Of a DNA stretch of 64,000 nucleotides, positions 47,126 through 62,218 are shown one piece after another (position 1 is the stretch's first letter; each line of letters starts with the position of its first letter). The notes under the pieces were generated by a model. That model saw only the letters and a program-made list of their open reading frames with translations, was not told where the DNA came from and searched no databases. Location: the NCBI RefSeq assembly GCF_024809975.1, contig NZ_JANUDY010000014.1:28678-92677 (forward strand), written 5' to 3'. The translations under genes were made by a program, and so were the position numbers. This stretch comes from Comamonas sp. BIGb0152 (GTDB lineage Bacteria > Pseudomonadota > Gammaproteobacteria > Burkholderiales > Burkholderiaceae_C).

Positions 47126-49417
47126 TCAAATCGCCATTGCTTTATCAATAGCGAATGATAACGACACTTGGGCACCTAAGATTTTTTCCCCCTCGACTCG
47201 ATTAGAAATTTCTACGCGAGCGCCATGCTCGTCCGCTATCTTCTTCACAACGGCCAAGCCCAAGCCGGTACCCCTGGGCTTGGTCGTCACGTAGGGCTCG
47301 AATGCCTTTTGTAATATATGTTCTGGAAAACCGCAACCGCAGTCAGCAATTGTCAACCGCACCCGCTTGCTGTTGCTGACGAAGCGGGTGAAGATGCGCA
47401 CCGCTGGTGCTGATGCCTCCTTGCCTGCCCAAGCCTGTTGGGTTGCATCCTGTGCATTTTGCAGCAAGTTGTGGATGACCTGCCGCAATTGCTGCGGATC
47501 GCCCATGATACGCGGGGCTGCACTGTCGAGTTCGGCCTCTACCGGTACAACTGCATTCTCGGCGCCATACAGATGCAGCACGTCCATGACGAGGGCGTTG
47601 AGGTCTACCACCTGCAGCTCGGCGGCCGGCAGGCGCGCGTAGTCGCGGAACTCATTGACCAGGCGCTTCATCGCATCGACCTGGTCGACGATGGTGGTGA
47701 CGGATTTCTTCAAGATGGCCTGGTCCTGGCCTTCGAGCTTGTGCGCCAGCTTGATCTCCAGCCGCTCTGCAGACAGCTGGATGGGCGTGAGCGGGTTCTT
47801 GATCTCATGGGCCAGACGCCGTGCCACCTCACCCCAGGCCTGGGCGCGTTGCGCCGAGACGATCTCGGAGATGTCATCGAACACCAACAAGCGGCGGTTG
47901 TCGGGCAAGGTGGCGCCCCGCGCTACCAGGCTGATGCTGTTTTGGTTGGGCAGCTGGCTGTCGCCGTGCAGCTCATAGGGCTGCTGCCAGTGGTCCAGAT
48001 AGTGCTCGTCGGTCACATCGTGCAGGCGGGAGAATTGATGGTCCACCTCCTGGGCAAAAGCCTGCAGGCCCGGCAGATCGCGCAGGGGACGGCCTTCAAA
48101 GGCGGCCAGCGGCGCGCGCAGAATGCGGGTCGCCCCCGGGTTGCTGGAGTGGATGACGCCCTGGACATCGAGCACGATGACGCCGGCCGTCAGATTGTCA
48201 AGAATGGTCTGCAGGCTCTGGCGCGCCTCGTCGGTCTGGCGCATGCCGCGCTCCACCGCGCGGCGGGCATCAAGCAGCTGCTGCGTCATCTCAGCGAACG
48301 AGCGGGTCAGGCCACTCAACTCATCTTTGCTGGGCAACACCGGCTTGGGCCGCAGGTTGCCCGATGCCACCTCGCGCACGCCTTCGGCCAGCACCAGCAG
48401 CGGCCGCACCAGCTGGTTGCCAAGCAACGCAGCCAGCACCACGGCACCAAACACCGCCAAGAACAAACTCAAGGTCAAGGTGCCGATGTACATGCGCCGC
48501 AGACCATCGCGCGCCAGCGCGCGCTCCTGGTATTCGCGATTGGCTTCTTGCACCTTGAGGGCGTTGACCACCAAGGCCGCTGGCAGTGACATGGTGGCCT
48601 GCAAAAAGCGGCCATCCGGGATCACGCCCACATCGCCATTGGCCACCTGCACCAGGGTTTTGACGCGCACCTTGGAGGGGTCGCCGGTGATGGCGCCATT
48701 GATGTCGGCCACCTCTTCCAGCCCATCGATCTGGAAGGCGCGCTGCTGCTGACTGGCCGCGCGCTGCAAGGCGGCGGAGGGCTTGTCCGGGTTCAGCACA
48801 AAACGGGACAGGCCGGTGCTGGCAATGGCCTGGGAGCTGGCCGACCACAGCACCACATCGTCGGCACCGAGCTGGTCCTTGATGCGTTCAAGCACCAGGC
48901 CGGATGCAGCATCCGATATCTGAGACAGTTGCGTGCTGGCCGTGCGCGTGCGCTCGGCCATGGCGTTGGCGGTGGTGTCGAGCGTGATGCGCGCCAGGTT
49001 GACGCCGGCGTCCAGCGCCCCCTCGACCTTGACATCAAACCAGCTCTCGATGGAGCGCGAGACAAACTGGTAGGACACGAAATAGATGACGACCCCGGGC
49101 AAAACGCCGACCAGGGCGAAGGTGGCGGCCAGCTTGAGCAGCAGCTTGCTGCCAAAGCGCCGGGCCACCAGGCGGCGCACCAGGATGACGACACCCCAGA
49201 GCACCACCAGGCTGAGCACGCATGCCACGCCGATATTGACGCCCAGCAGCACACCGTAATAGCGCTCGTACAGCACGCGGTTGTTGGTGGCGAAAGACAG
49301 CAAAAACAGCAGCACCAGGCCAATGCCGATCATGGTCGACAGGCCCACAATCACCGACCAGCGTGCACGGCTGGGCGTGTAGGCCACGCGCATCGATGAG
49401 GTCTTTTCGGCCTTCAC
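47126..49417 (-). CDS. NtrY-like membrane sensor histidine kinase
   Basis: 763 residues. Membrane helices lie near 18-40, 57-82 and 97-112. A periplasmic sensor is closed by another helix near 310-335, followed by HAMP (LVLAEGVREVASGNLRP), a PAS-like region (ILDNLTAGVIVLDVQGVIHS), the phosphoacceptor RRLAHEIKNPLTPIQLSAER and the ATPase boxes GLGLAVVKKIADEHG. NtrY proteins sense redox or nitrogen cues. It overlaps by four bases the DUF4390 gene ahead of it and feeds the regulator at 46391. Confidence 0.93.
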   Translation of the reverse strand: MKAEKTSSMRVAYTPSRARWSVIVGLSTMIGIGLVLLFLLSFATNNRVLYERYYGVLLGVNIGVACVLSLVVLWGVVILVRRLVARRFGSKLLLKLAATFALVGVLPGVVIYFVSYQFVSRSIESWFDVKVEGALDAGVNLARITLDTTANAMAERTRTASTQLSQISDAASGLVLERIKDQLGADDVVLWSASSQAIASTGLSRFVLNPDKPSAALQRAASQQQRAFQIDGLEEVADINGAITGDPSKVRVKTLVQVANGDVGVIPDGRFLQATMSLPAALVVNALKVQEANREYQERALARDGLRRMYIGTLTLSLFLAVFGAVVLAALLGNQLVRPLLVLAEGVREVASGNLRPKPVLPSKDELSGLTRSFAEMTQQLLDARRAVERGMRQTDEARQSLQTILDNLTAGVIVLDVQGVIHSSNPGATRILRAPLAAFEGRPLRDLPGLQAFAQEVDHQFSRLHDVTDEHYLDHWQQPYELHGDSQLPNQNSISLVARGATLPDNRRLLVFDDISEIVSAQRAQAWGEVARRLAHEIKNPLTPIQLSAERLEIKLAHKLEGQDQAILKKSVTTIVDQVDAMKRLVNEFRDYARLPAAELQVVDLNALVMDVLHLYGAENAVVPVEAELDSAAPRIMGDPQQLRQVIHNLLQNAQDATQQAWAGKEASAPAVRIFTRFVSNSKRVRLTIADCGCGFPEHILQKAFEPYVTTKPRGTGLGLAVVKKIADEHGARVEISNRVEGEKILGAQVSLSFAIDKAMAI

Positions 49418-50010
49418 GGCGTGCTTACCTCTGGCAGCGGCAGCTGGCTGCGGATTTGCAGGTTCAGGCCGCCGTTGCTGAATGGCGCGAACTGGAAGAT
49501 ACGCGGCAGCTGGGTGCTGTCGAGCCGGAAATTGAATTTCACCAGGTAGTCCACATCATTGGACAGCTCATCGGCGCTGGCGATCTTCCAGTTGCGCACC
49601 CGCTTGACCACCAGCATGACTTCATCGAGGCTGTCAAAGCTCTGGCCTAAGGAGGTGACGGCGCCCGCATCGGTGAGCGGCATGCTGGAGACATGCAGGC
49701 GCCAGCGCCGGGTCAGCGGCTGGTAGCTCACCCGCAGGTAGCGGGCGGTTTTCTTGGCGGTTTTGTCGCGCCAGTACCAGCGCTCCGAGATGATCTCGGC
49801 CTCTTGCACAAAGTACAGGGCCACACCTTTGTTCAGCGCGTCTTCAATCTGGTCGGGCAGCGCGAACTGCAGCGCTACGGTGGCAAAGGCGCCGTCGGCA
49901 TTGCGCACCAACTGCAGCTCGACTTTCTTCTCATTGTCCGACGCCATGGCAGGAGCCGCTGCGCTAAAGCACAGCACCAGCATGAAGAAGAATGTGTGGA
50001 TGAATCGCAT
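49414..50010 (-). CDS. DUF4390 exported protein
   Basis: 198 residues. The signal peptide MRFIHTFFFMLVLCFSAAAP ends AMA/S. A beta-rich body contains ALYFVQEAEIISERWYWRDK, YLRVSYQPLTRRWRLHVSSM and LVKFNFRLDSTQLPRIFQFA. This DUF4390 arrangement between rsmB and ntrY is common in betaproteobacteria and suggests a periplasmic partner of the kinase (inference). The long open frame upstream (to 50745) is a shadow of rsmB. It starts 10 bases after rsmB. Confidence 0.9.
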   Translation of the reverse strand: MRFIHTFFFMLVLCFSAAAPAMASDNEKKVELQLVRNADGAFATVALQFALPDQIEDALNKGVALYFVQEAEIISERWYWRDKTAKKTARYLRVSYQPLTRRWRLHVSSMPLTDAGAVTSLGQSFDSLDEVMLVVKRVRNWKIASADELSNDVDYLVKFNFRLDSTQLPRIFQFAPFSNGGLNLQIRSQLPLPEVSTP

Positions 50011-50020
50011 ACGGACGGGC

Positions 50021-51430
50021 TCAACAAAGCGGCTTGTGCAGCAGCGCGTAGTAAAAACCGTCATGGTCACGCGCCAGGCTGCCCGGGCTATTGTGACCGG
50101 CCTCACGCAGCTGTGGCAATAAATGCCCTGGCGCAGGCAGGCGTTGGGCATCGGGGTGGCGGCCGAGGAACTGCGCCACCTGGCCTTCGCCCTCTTCATG
50201 GAACACCGAGCAGGTGCAGTACAGCAGCCGTCCGCCGGGCACGACCAGCGGCCACAGCGCCTCCAGCAGCTGTCGCTGTATGGCGGCCAGTTGTGCGATG
50301 TCGGTGGCGCGGCGCAGCCAGCGTACATCGGGCTGGCGGCGCACGATGCCGGAGGCCGAGCAAGGTGCATCCAGCAAAATTGCATCAAATTGCTGCATGC
50401 CGTGGCGCGCTTGCACCGCTGGCAGCCAGCTCGCCACCTCGCTGCCGCTGGCCACCACCACATCGGCCTGGAGCGCGAGCCGCACCAAGGTATCGCCAAT
50501 GCGTTCGGCGCGCTGGGCATCGATCTCCAGCGCCACCATGTCGATGGGCCGCGACTCGGATGCGTACTCCAGCAGATGCGCGGTCTTGCCGCCGGGGGCT
50601 GCACAGGCATCGAGCACATGCAGGCTGCGGCCGTCATGCGGCAGCAGCGCATCGAGCAGCAACGGTGCCGCCATCTGGGCGGCGCTGTCTTGCACCGATA
50701 CCCAGCCTTGCGCAAACTGCGGCAGTTGGTCCACCGGCACGCCACGCGTCAGCACCAGACCGGCCTGGCCGACGCCGACGACCGCCTCTATGCCCGCTTC
50801 GTCCAGCAGCGCTTGGTAGTCCGCACGGCTGCAGCGCTGCAGATTGACGCGCAGAGCCATTGGCGCTTGTGTATTGTTGGCCGCCACAATGGCCTGCCAA
50901 TCCTGCGGGTAGTCTTTTTGCAAGCGGCTCAGCCACCACTGCGGGTGGTTGTACTGCGCGACCGGCTCTTGGGCCACGGTGCGCAGCAGGTCGTCGCGTT
51001 CGCGCAAAAAACTGCGCAGGCAGCCGTTGATAAAGGCCGACTGCGACTTGGTGGCCGAGCGTTTTTTGGCGGCGTCCACCGCCTGGTTGACCACGGTGAA
51101 GGCGTCGTAACGCGGCACCTCGGGCAGCAGCAGCGCCAGCGCCGTGCACAGCAGGGCATCGACGGCGCTGGCCGGTTTGCGCGGGGCCAGCTCGGCGCGC
51201 AGGGCTTCGGCCGTGCCCAGCACGCGCAGCACATCCATCAACAAGGCCTGCACACCGGCACGCAGCGCCGGATCTACGCCCCCCAGCACGGCGCGGGCCG
51301 ACTGGCCCTGGCGCACGTCCTGCAAGGCACGGGCCACGGCCAGCAGCTGGGCTGACAGGCTGGGGCCTTGGTTGGTGGTGGGTGCCGTGGCGGCCCGGGA
51401 GGGTTGTCGTGGACGGGAAGAGGGGTTCAT
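50021..51430 (-). CDS. rsmB: 16S rRNA (cytosine967-C5)-methyltransferase
   Basis: 469 residues. An N-terminal NusB-like RNA-binding domain (about 25-165) precedes the SAM Rossmann domain: LDACAAPGGKTAHLLEYASE, DAPCSASGIVRRQPDVRWLR with the motif-IV Cys, and RLLYCTCSVFHEE with the catalytic Cys. The ATG at 51430 is preferred; an in-frame TTG lies at 51445. It is the first gene of an rsmB-DUF4390-ntrY-ntrX-like operon. Confidence 0.94.
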   Translation of the reverse strand: MNPSSRPRQPSRAATAPTTNQGPSLSAQLLAVARALQDVRQGQSARAVLGGVDPALRAGVQALLMDVLRVLGTAEALRAELAPRKPASAVDALLCTALALLLPEVPRYDAFTVVNQAVDAAKKRSATKSQSAFINGCLRSFLRERDDLLRTVAQEPVAQYNHPQWWLSRLQKDYPQDWQAIVAANNTQAPMALRVNLQRCSRADYQALLDEAGIEAVVGVGQAGLVLTRGVPVDQLPQFAQGWVSVQDSAAQMAAPLLLDALLPHDGRSLHVLDACAAPGGKTAHLLEYASESRPIDMVALEIDAQRAERIGDTLVRLALQADVVVASGSEVASWLPAVQARHGMQQFDAILLDAPCSASGIVRRQPDVRWLRRATDIAQLAAIQRQLLEALWPLVVPGGRLLYCTCSVFHEEGEGQVAQFLGRHPDAQRLPAPGHLLPQLREAGHNSPGSLARDHDGFYYALLHKPLC

Positions 51431-51628
51431 GCCGAAGGAGTGCAAAGGCCTGGGTGCCTCTGCGGTTCAAAAGGAATACTAATCGATATGCCCCAGGAAG
51501 CCTCTGCGCTTGCAGAGCCTGCCTGGTAAAGACGCTGTGCAAAACGCCCTGCCCCGGCTCCGAATGCGAGGTCGGAAGGGCGCTTTGCACCTAGCCATCA
51601 CCGGAGCGAACTGGCGGCCAGCCATTAA

Positions 51629-51665
51629 AAAACCCGTAATTCCGCGGCGCGAAATTACGGGTTTT
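51629..51665. terminator. terminator downstream of rpoC
   Basis: AAAACCCGTAATT pairs with AATTACGGGTTTT (13 pairs, 11-base loop) 46 bases after the rpoC stop; it works on the minus strand and could be bidirectional. The rest of 51431-51710 shows no gene. Confidence 0.9.
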
Positions 51666-51710
51666 GCTCAGCCAAACCTGACCGGCTCACACCGGTCAGG
51701 GCTTGGCGGC

Positions 51711-54700
51711 TTAGTCCGCAGCGGGGTCGGCAGCGCTTTCCGCAGAGGCCACTACTTCATCCGACACACCGGCCAGGTCAGCAGCTTCTGCATCGGCGAT
51801 GGCGCGGCGCTCGGCCTCGTCCATCTCGTCCTTGGCCTTGCGTGCCTGGTGGTAAGCCATACCAGTGCCCGCAGGGATCAGACGACCGACGATGACGTTT
51901 TCCTTCAAGCCACGCAGCTCGTCGCGCTTGCCCATGATGGCAGCCTCGGTCAGCACGCGGGTCGTTTCCTGGAAGGAAGCGGCCGAGATGAAGGAGTCGG
52001 TCGACAGCGAAGCCTTGGTAATACCCAGCAACACGTTGGAGTAGACCGCAGGGATCTTGCCATCGCGCTGCGCTGCTTCGTTGGTGTTGAGCACCTCGGA
52101 ACGCTCGACCTGCTCACCCTTGATGTAGGTGGTATCGCCTTGGGATTCGATGACCACGCGACGCAGCATCTGGCGAACGATCACCTCGATGTGCTTGTCG
52201 TTGATCTTCACGCCCTGCAAGCGGTACACGTCCTGCACTTCGTCCACGATGTAGCGCGACAGCTCTTCGATACCCAGCAGGCGCAGGATGTCCTGCGGAT
52301 CGGCTGGGCCGTCGACGATCAGCTCGCCCTTGTTAACCACTTGGCCTTCGTGCACCAGGATGTTGCGTTCCTTCGGAACCAGCTCTTCCCAGACCTTGCC
52401 TTCCAGATCGGTGATCTGCAGGCGCACCTTGCCCTTGGTTTCCTTACCGTAGGACACGGTACCGGTCATCTCGGCCAGCGCGCCCTTGTCCTTAGGCGTA
52501 CGAGCTTCGAACAGTTCGGCCACACGTGGCAGACCACCGGTAATGTCGCGGGTCTTCTGGCCTTCCATAGGAATACGGGCCAGCACTTCGCCGGGGCCCA
52601 CTTCCTGGCCATCACGCACTTGCAGCAGAGCACCAACCTGGAAGCCGATCGTCACAGCGTGGTCGGTACCAGGGATCTTGACTTCCTGGCCTTGGGCATC
52701 TGCCAGCTTGACCTGTGGACGCACCACCTTGGCCGAGCCGCGGTGCTTCGGATCGATCACCACCAGGGTGGACAGACCGGTCACTTCGTCGACCTGCTTG
52801 GCCACCGTCAGACCTTCTTCCACGTTCTCGAACTTCACCTGACCGGCGTATTCGGTAATGATGGGGCGGGTCAGCGGATCCCAGTTGGCCAACACGGTAC
52901 CAGCCTTGATCTGTTGATCAGGCTTGATCGACAAGATGGCGCCGTAAGGCATCTTGTGACGCTCACGCTCGCGGCCGTACTCGTCCTGGATGACGATCTC
53001 GCCGGAGCGGGAAATCACCACCAGCTCGCCCTTGTTGTTGGTCACATAGCGCATCTGTGGGTTGAAGCCCACGATACCGTTGGACTTGGCTTCCACACTG
53101 GAGGCCACTGCCGCACGCGAAGCCGCACCACCGATGTGGAAGGTACGCATGGTCAGCTGCGTGCCAGGCTCACCGATGGACTGGGCTGCGATCACACCCA
53201 CGGCTTCGCCGAGGTTGATCATGCCGCCACGGCCCAAGTCGCGGCCGTAGCAGGTGGCGCACAGACCGAAGCGGGTTTCGCAGGTCAGTGCCGTACGCAC
53301 CTTCACTTCGTCCACACCGGCCAATTCCAGCTCTTCGATCAGGTCTTCGTCCAGCAGGTCGCCAGCCTTGGCCAGCACAGCGCGGGTTTCGGGGTGCAGC
53401 ACTTCGTCCGCAGCGGTACGGCCGAGGATACGGTCGCGCAGCGATTCGATCACTTCACCACCTTCAACCACAGCGCGCATCAAGGTGCCGTTGTGCGTGC
53501 CGCAATCGAGCTCGGTGATCACCAAGTCCTGCGTCACGTCCACCAGACGACGCGTCAGGTAGCCGGAGTTAGCCGTCTTCAATGCCGTATCCGCCAGACC
53601 CTTACGGGCACCGTGGGTCGAGATGAAGTACTGCAACACGTTGAGGCCTTCGCGGAAGTTCGCGGTAATAGGCGTCTCAATGATCGAGCCATCAGGCTTG
53701 GCCATCAGACCACGCATACCCGCCAGCTGGCGAATCTGTGCGGCCGAGCCACGGGCGCCGGAGTCGGCCATCATGTAAATCGCGTTGAACGATTCCTGAT
53801 CGACTTCGTTGCCATGGCGGTCAATGACCTTTTCCTTGGCCAGCTGGGCCATCATGACCTTGGAGACTTCGTCACCGGCCTTGCCCCAGATGTCCACCAC
53901 CTTGTTGTAGCGCTCACCAGCGGTCACCAGACCGGAGACGTACTGCTGCTCGATTTCCTTCACTTCCCCTTCGGAGCGGGCAATGATCTCGGCCTTTTGC
54001 GGAGGTACCAACATGTCGCCAATGGCGATCGAGATACCGGAGCGGGTTGCCAGACGGAAGCCGTTTTGCAGCAGCTTGTCGGCGAACACCACGGTTTCCT
54101 TCAAGCCACACTTGCGGAACGAGATGTTGATCAGCTTGGAGATCTCTTTCTTCTTCAACGTCTTGTTGATCGAAGAAAAAGGCATGCCCTTGGGCAGGAT
54201 CTCGGACAGCAACGCACGGCCCACGGTGGTTTCCACCAGCTTGGTCGTTGGCTCAAAATCGCCGGTCGCCTTGCTCTTGCTCCACTCGGTCAGACGCACG
54301 CTGATCTTGGTGGCGCTCTCGACTTCTTCGGCATCCAGTGCGCGTTGCACTTCGCCGATGTCGGAGAACACCATGCCTTCGCCCTTGGCGTTGATCCGCT
54401 CGCGGGTGGCCTGGTACAAGCCCAGGACCACGTCTTGAGAAGGAACAATCGAGGGCTCGCCCGATGCGGGGAACAGCACGTTGTTGGAGGCGAGCATCAA
54501 GGTGCGCGCTTCCATCTGTGCTTCCACCGACAGCGGTACGTGAACAGCCATCTGGTCACCGTCAAAGTCGGCGTTGAATGCCGCGCAGACCAGCGGGTGC
54601 AGTTGCAGTGCCTTGCCTTCGATCAGGATAGGCTCGAACGCCTGGATACCCAGACGGTGCAGCGTTGGCGCACGGTTGAGCATGATCGGGTGCTCGCGGA

Positions 54701-55940
54701 TCACCTCTTCCAAGATGTCCCACACGACGGGCGTGCCGGTTTCGACTTCCTTCTTGGCAGCCTTGATGGTCGTGGCAATGCCACGCGCTTCGAGTTGCGC
54801 GAAGATGAAAGGCTTGAACAGCTCCAGCGCCATCAGCTTGGGCAGACCGCACTGGTGCAGCTTGAGCGTTGGGCCCACGGTAATCACGGAACGACCGGAG
54901 TAGTCCACGCGCTTGCCCAGCAAGTTCTGGCGGAAACGACCGCTCTTGCCCTTGATCATGTCGGCCAGCGACTTCAGCGCACGCTTGTTGGCGCCGGTCA
55001 TGGCCTTGCCACGGCGGCCGTTGTCCAGCAGCGAATCCACCGCTTCTTGCAGCATGCGCTTTTCATTGCGGGCAATGATCTCTGGAGCCTTCAGCTCCAG
55101 CAGGCGGCGCAGACGCGAGTTACGGTTGATAACGCGGCGGTACAGGTCGTTCAGGTCGGAGGTCGCAAAGCGGCCGCCGTCCAGCGGCACCAGCGGACGC
55201 AGATCTGGAGGCAGCACAGGCAGCACTTCCATCACCATCCAGCCGGGCTTGATGCCGGACTTCTTGAACGCTTCCAAGAGCTTCAGGCGCTTGGCGTTCT
55301 TCTTGACCTTGACTTCGGAGCCGGTCAGATCGTTGCGCAGGCGCTCGATTTCCGAATCGATCTCGATGCCTTCGAGCAGGTCCTTGATGCCTTCGGCGCC
55401 CATCTTGGCCACGAATTCATCACCGTACTCGTCGACGTTCTTGTCGTATTCGTCTTCCGACATGATGCTGAATTTCTTCAGCGGGGTCATGCCGGGGTCG
55501 GTCACCACATAGGCTTCGAAGTACAGCACGCGCTCGATGTCGCGCAAGGTCATGTCCAGCACCAGGCCCAAGCGCGAAGGCAGGGACTTGAGGAACCAGA
55601 TGTGGGCGCAAGGCGCGGCCAGGTCGATGTGACCCATGCGCTCGCGGCGCACCTTGGTCTGCGTGACTTCAACGCCGCACTTCTCGCAGATCACACCGCG
55701 GTGCTTCAAGCGCTTGTACTTGCCGCACAGGCATTCGTAGTCCTTGATCGGGCCAAAGATCTTGGCGCAGAACAGACCATCGCGCTCGGGCTTGAAGGTA
55801 CGGTAGTTGATGGTCTCGGGTTTCTTCACCTCGCCGAAAGACCACGAGCGGATCTTTTCGGGCGAAGCCAGGCCGATTTTGATGGCATCGAAATGCTCAT
55901 CAGGCGTAAATTGTTTGAACAGGTCGAGTAGCGATTTCAT
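51711..55940 (-). CDS. rpoC: RNA polymerase beta' subunit
   Basis: 1409 residues, full length for betaproteobacteria. Zn1 cysteines C70, C72, C85 and C88 ([19 protein letters not shown]). The catalytic [17 protein letters not shown] binds Mg2+. Zn2 lies near [20 protein letters not shown]. It is the catalytic half of the core enzyme together with RpoB. It starts 19 bases after rpoB. The long plus-strand open frame opposite is a shadow. Confidence 0.99.
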   Translation of the reverse strand: MKSLLDLFKQFTPDEHFDAIKIGLASPEKIRSWSFGEVKKPETINYRTFKPERDGLFCAKIFGPIKDYECLCGKYKRLKHRGVICEKCGVEVTQTKVRRERMGHIDLAAPCAHIWFLKSLPSRLGLVLDMTLRDIERVLYFEAYVVTDPGMTPLKKFSIMSEDEYDKNVDEYGDEFVAKMGAEGIKDLLEGIEIDSEIERLRNDLTGSEVKVKKNAKRLKLLEAFKKSGIKPGWMVMEVLPVLPPDLRPLVPLDGGRFATSDLNDLYRRVINRNSRLRRLLELKAPEIIARNEKRMLQEAVDSLLDNGRRGKAMTGANKRALKSLADMIKGKSGRFRQNLLGKRVDYSGRSVITVGPTLKLHQCGLPKLMALELFKPFIFAQLEARGIATTIKAAKKEVETGTPVVWDILEEVIREHPIMLNRAPTLHRLGIQAFEPILIEGKALQLHPLVCAAFNADFDGDQMAVHVPLSVEAQMEARTLMLASNNVLFPASGEPSIVPSQDVVLGLYQATRERINAKGEGMVFSDIGEVQRALDAEEVESATKISVRLTEWSKSKATGDFEPTTKLVETTVGRALLSEILPKGMPFSSINKTLKKKEISKLINISFRKCGLKETVVFADKLLQNGFRLATRSGISIAIGDMLVPPQKAEIIARSEGEVKEIEQQYVSGLVTAGERYNKVVDIWGKAGDEVSKVMMAQLAKEKVIDRHGNEVDQESFNAIYMMADSGARGSAAQIRQLAGMRGLMAKPDGSIIETPITANFREGLNVLQYFISTHGARKGLADTALKTANSGYLTRRLVDVTQDLVITELDCGTHNGTLMRAVVEGGEVIESLRDRILGRTAADEVLHPETRAVLAKAGDLLDEDLIEELELAGVDEVKVRTALTCETRFGLCATCYGRDLGRGGMINLGEAVGVIAAQSIGEPGTQLTMRTFHIGGAASRAAVASSVEAKSNGIVGFNPQMRYVTNNKGELVVISRSGEIVIQDEYGRERERHKMPYGAILSIKPDQQIKAGTVLANWDPLTRPIITEYAGQVKFENVEEGLTVAKQVDEVTGLSTLVVIDPKHRGSAKVVRPQVKLADAQGQEVKIPGTDHAVTIGFQVGALLQVRDGQEVGPGEVLARIPMEGQKTRDITGGLPRVAELFEARTPKDKGALAEMTGTVSYGKETKGKVRLQITDLEGKVWEELVPKERNILVHEGQVVNKGELIVDGPADPQDILRLLGIEELSRYIVDEVQDVYRLQGVKINDKHIEVIVRQMLRRVVIESQGDTTYIKGEQVERSEVLNTNEAAQRDGKIPAVYSNVLLGITKASLSTDSFISAASFQETTRVLTEAAIMGKRDELRGLKENVIVGRLIPAGTGMAYHQARKAKDEMDEAERRAIADAEAADLAGVSDEVVASAESAADPAAD

Positions 55941-55959
55941 AGACTCTTGCCCCCTTCAA

Positions 55960-60072
<4,113 letters not shown>

Positions 60073-60115
60073 GAGATCTCCGGGCAAAGACATGAGTCCT
60101 GGGTCTTCGACGACA

Positions 60116-60129
60116 CCCCCGCGAGGGGG
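60116..60129. other. C5/G5 hairpin in the rpoB leader
   Basis: CCCCC-GCGA-GGGGG about 45 bases before the rpoB ATG. As RNA on the minus strand the loop is UCGC. It may be an intergenic palindrome or an RNase/attenuation site in the leader. Confidence 0.45.
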
Positions 60130-60296
60130 CTGCAGCTTGGTGGGTTGGCCACTACCAACCATGGCAGACGGTGGTGCATTGCACACCACCCGAACCAAGG
60201 GGTTTTCTAGTGTCGGATGTTAGAAAACACTAAAAATCAGCCATCAACAGCCAGTTTTTGGTGTGCTCTAGCGCACGCGATTCCAGAAGCGCCAAA

Positions 60297-60326
60297 GGCT
60301 GGAGCACCTTTTCGGGTACTCCAGCC
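60297..60326 (-). terminator. attenuator-like hairpin between rplL and rpoB
   Basis: GGCTGGAG ... CTCCAGCC arms with inner ACC/GGT pairing, 17 bases after the rplL stop. On the minus strand it is followed by TTT only. This fits the partial terminator that tunes rpoBC against ribosomal-protein expression in other proteobacteria. Confidence 0.6.
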
Positions 60327-60342
60327 TCGGCGAGACACTCAA

Positions 60343-60714
60343 TTACTTGAGTTCAGCCTTAGCGCCGGCGTCAACCAGCTTCTTGGCAGCAGCTTCAGCG
60401 TCAGCCTTAGGCATGGCTTCCTTCAGCACCTTAGGAGCGCCGTCAACCATGTCCTTGGCTTCCTTCAGACCCAGGCCGGTGATTTCACGCACGGCCTTGA
60501 TCACGCCAACCTTGTTAGCGCCAGCTTCCAGCAGCACCAGGTTGAACTCGGTCTTTTCTTCCACAGCAGCAGCAGCACCGCCACCAGCAGCAGGAGCGGC
60601 CATAGCAGCAGCGCTCACGCCAAACTTCTCTTCAATTGCCTTGACCAGGTCGTTCAGTTCCAGAACAGTCATGCTGTCCAGGGAGGTCAAGAATGCGTCT
60701 TTATCGAATGCCAT
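60343..60714 (-). CDS. rplL: 50S ribosomal protein L7/L12
   Basis: 123 residues. N-terminal dimerisation domain [20 protein letters not shown], a flexible Ala/Gly hinge ([20 protein letters not shown]) and the C-terminal factor-binding domain with [20 protein letters not shown]. It forms the ribosomal stalk that recruits EF-Tu and EF-G. It is 37 bases downstream of rplJ. Confidence 0.99.
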   Translation of the reverse strand: MAFDKDAFLTSLDSMTVLELNDLVKAIEEKFGVSAAAMAAPAAGGGAAAAVEEKTEFNLVLLEAGANKVGVIKAVREITGLGLKEAKDMVDGAPKVLKEAMPKADAEAAAKKLVDAGAKAELK

Positions 60715-60751
60715 TTTGATTTCCTAAATATTTCGGTTGGTTTTGCCGCGC

Positions 60752-61279
60752 TTAAGCTGCAGCAACTTCGGTGACTTCGCCGACTTCGGCACCTTCGCCC
60801 ATTTTTGCCGCCAGCGCGCCCAGCACAACGGCCGTACGCGAGATTGGCGACATGAGCAAGCCACACAATTGGGCCAGCAGCACTTCCTTGGAAGGCACAC
60901 TTGCCAGTTGCTTAACGCTGTTAGCGTCCAACGCTTTTCCTTCGAATGCACCACCGCGAATCACCAACTTGTCGTTGGTCTTCGCGAAATCGGCCACTAC
61001 CTTGGCAGCGGCGATTGCATCTTCAGAGAAACCGTAGATCAGCGGGCCGGTCATTTGGTCAGCCACCACTTCAAAGCTGCTACCAGCAACAGCGCGACGA
61101 GCCAGGGTGTTCTTCAGAACACTCAGCGTCACGCCTTGCTTGCGCGCTTCCACGCGCAGCTTCGTCATGTCAGCGACCGTAATGCCGCGGTATTCCGCCA
61201 ACACAAGCGTTTGAGCTTTTGCGGCGAGGCTGGTCACTTCACTAATGACCGCTTCTTTCTCACTGCGATTCAGACTCAA
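60752..61279 (-). CDS. rplJ: 50S ribosomal protein L10
   Basis: 175 residues. [20 protein letters not shown], then the conserved [40 protein letters not shown] and the C-terminal helix that binds L7/L12 ([18 protein letters not shown] end). It anchors the stalk on 23S rRNA and represses its own operon by binding the leader. Confidence 0.99.
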   Translation of the reverse strand: MSLNRSEKEAVISEVTSLAAKAQTLVLAEYRGITVADMTKLRVEARKQGVTLSVLKNTLARRAVAGSSFEVVADQMTGPLIYGFSEDAIAAAKVVADFAKTNDKLVIRGGAFEGKALDANSVKQLASVPSKEVLLAQLCGLLMSPISRTAVVLGALAAKMGEGAEVGEVTEVAAA

Positions 61280-61521
61280 GGTCTACTCCTTCAAATGCGC
61301 ATTAGGAGCGAACTCCACCTGCGCGCTCTTGTTGCAGCGACCAACTGTTTTGGAAATTCATCCATCTGCAGCGGGATCGCCATCTGCGTTGGCAAAAGAT
61401 TTAAGTGATCCAACATCACACCAACGGTCTTGGATGGCCTGACCAGGCGCTTTTTTCAAAGCCCCTTGCCAGCCCACCACACCAGACCGGTGCAAGCACC
61501 GGTCTGACGATTTTTTTGCAA
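61280..61521 (-). promoter_or_regulatory. rplJ leader region (L10-type) with strong hairpin
   Basis: 242 bases between rplA and rplJ. In rplA-proximal order they hold an A-run, then the perfect stem CAGACCGGTG/CACCGGTCTG with a four-base loop (61483-61506). L10(L12)4 binding to such a leader controls the operon in other bacteria; the Rfam L10 leader match is inferred from position and length, not computed. Confidence 0.5.
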
Positions 61522-62217
61522 TTACGCTGCGATGGTCTGTGCATCGACGCGAACGCCGATACCCATCGTCGACGACACCGCCACCTTGCGCAGGTACAGA
61601 CCCTTGCTGGTAGCTGGCTTGGCCTTGTTCAATGCATCGACCAGAGCTGCCAGGTTGCCTTGCAGCTTGTCGTTGTCGAACGAGCGACGACCGATGGTGG
61701 AGTGCACGATACCGGCCTTGTCGACGCGGAATTGCACTTGACCTGCCTTAGCGTTCTTCACAGCCGTAGCAACATCGGGAGTCACGGTGCCAACCTTGGG
61801 GTTAGGCATCAGGCCACGTGGGCCCAGGATCTGACCCAGGGTACCCACAACGCGCATCGCGTCAGGTGCAGCGATCACGATGTCGAAAGGCATGTCACCA
61901 GCCTTGACCATGGCGGCCAGCTCGTCCATACCTACGATATCGGCACCAGCAGCCTTGGCTTCTTCAGCCTTGGCGCCTTGTGCGAACACAGCCACGCGGG
62001 TGGTCTTGCCGGTGCCGTTAGGCAGCACGACAGCGCCACGAACCACTTGGTCCGACTTCTTGGCATCCACGCCCAGCTGAATAGCCACGTCGATGGATTC
62101 ATCGAACTTGGCCGTTGCTGCGTCTTTAACGAGCGCAACTGCGTCAGCGAATGCGTACAGCTTGGTGGCTTCCACCTTGCCTTGCTGGGCCTTTTGCTTT
62201 TTGGTCAACTTTGCCAT
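61522..62217 (-). CDS. rplA: 50S ribosomal protein L1
   Basis: 231 residues. [40 protein letters not shown] and the signature [20 protein letters not shown] followed by [14 protein letters not shown]. It forms the mobile L1 stalk and, in E. coli, represses rplKA translation. It begins one base after the rplK stop. Confidence 0.99.
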   Translation of the reverse strand: MAKLTKKQKAQQGKVEATKLYAFADAVALVKDAATAKFDESIDVAIQLGVDAKKSDQVVRGAVVLPNGTGKTTRVAVFAQGAKAEEAKAAGADIVGMDELAAMVKAGDMPFDIVIAAPDAMRVVGTLGQILGPRGLMPNPKVGTVTPDVATAVKNAKAGQVQFRVDKAGIVHSTIGRRSFDNDKLQGNLAALVDALNKAKPATSKGLYLRKVAVSSTMGIGVRVDAQTIAA

Positions 62218-62218
62218 C

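Noticed and set aside
50021..50745. N-terminal extension of the DUF4390 frame to 50745
   Set aside because: It overlaps rsmB in another frame; the signal peptide at 50010 marks the true start.
51510..55931. Very long plus-strand open frame opposite rpoC (1473 codons)
   Set aside because: It is the antisense shadow of rpoC caused by GC-rich codon bias. Its translation is Gln/His/Val-rich and matches no protein family I know.
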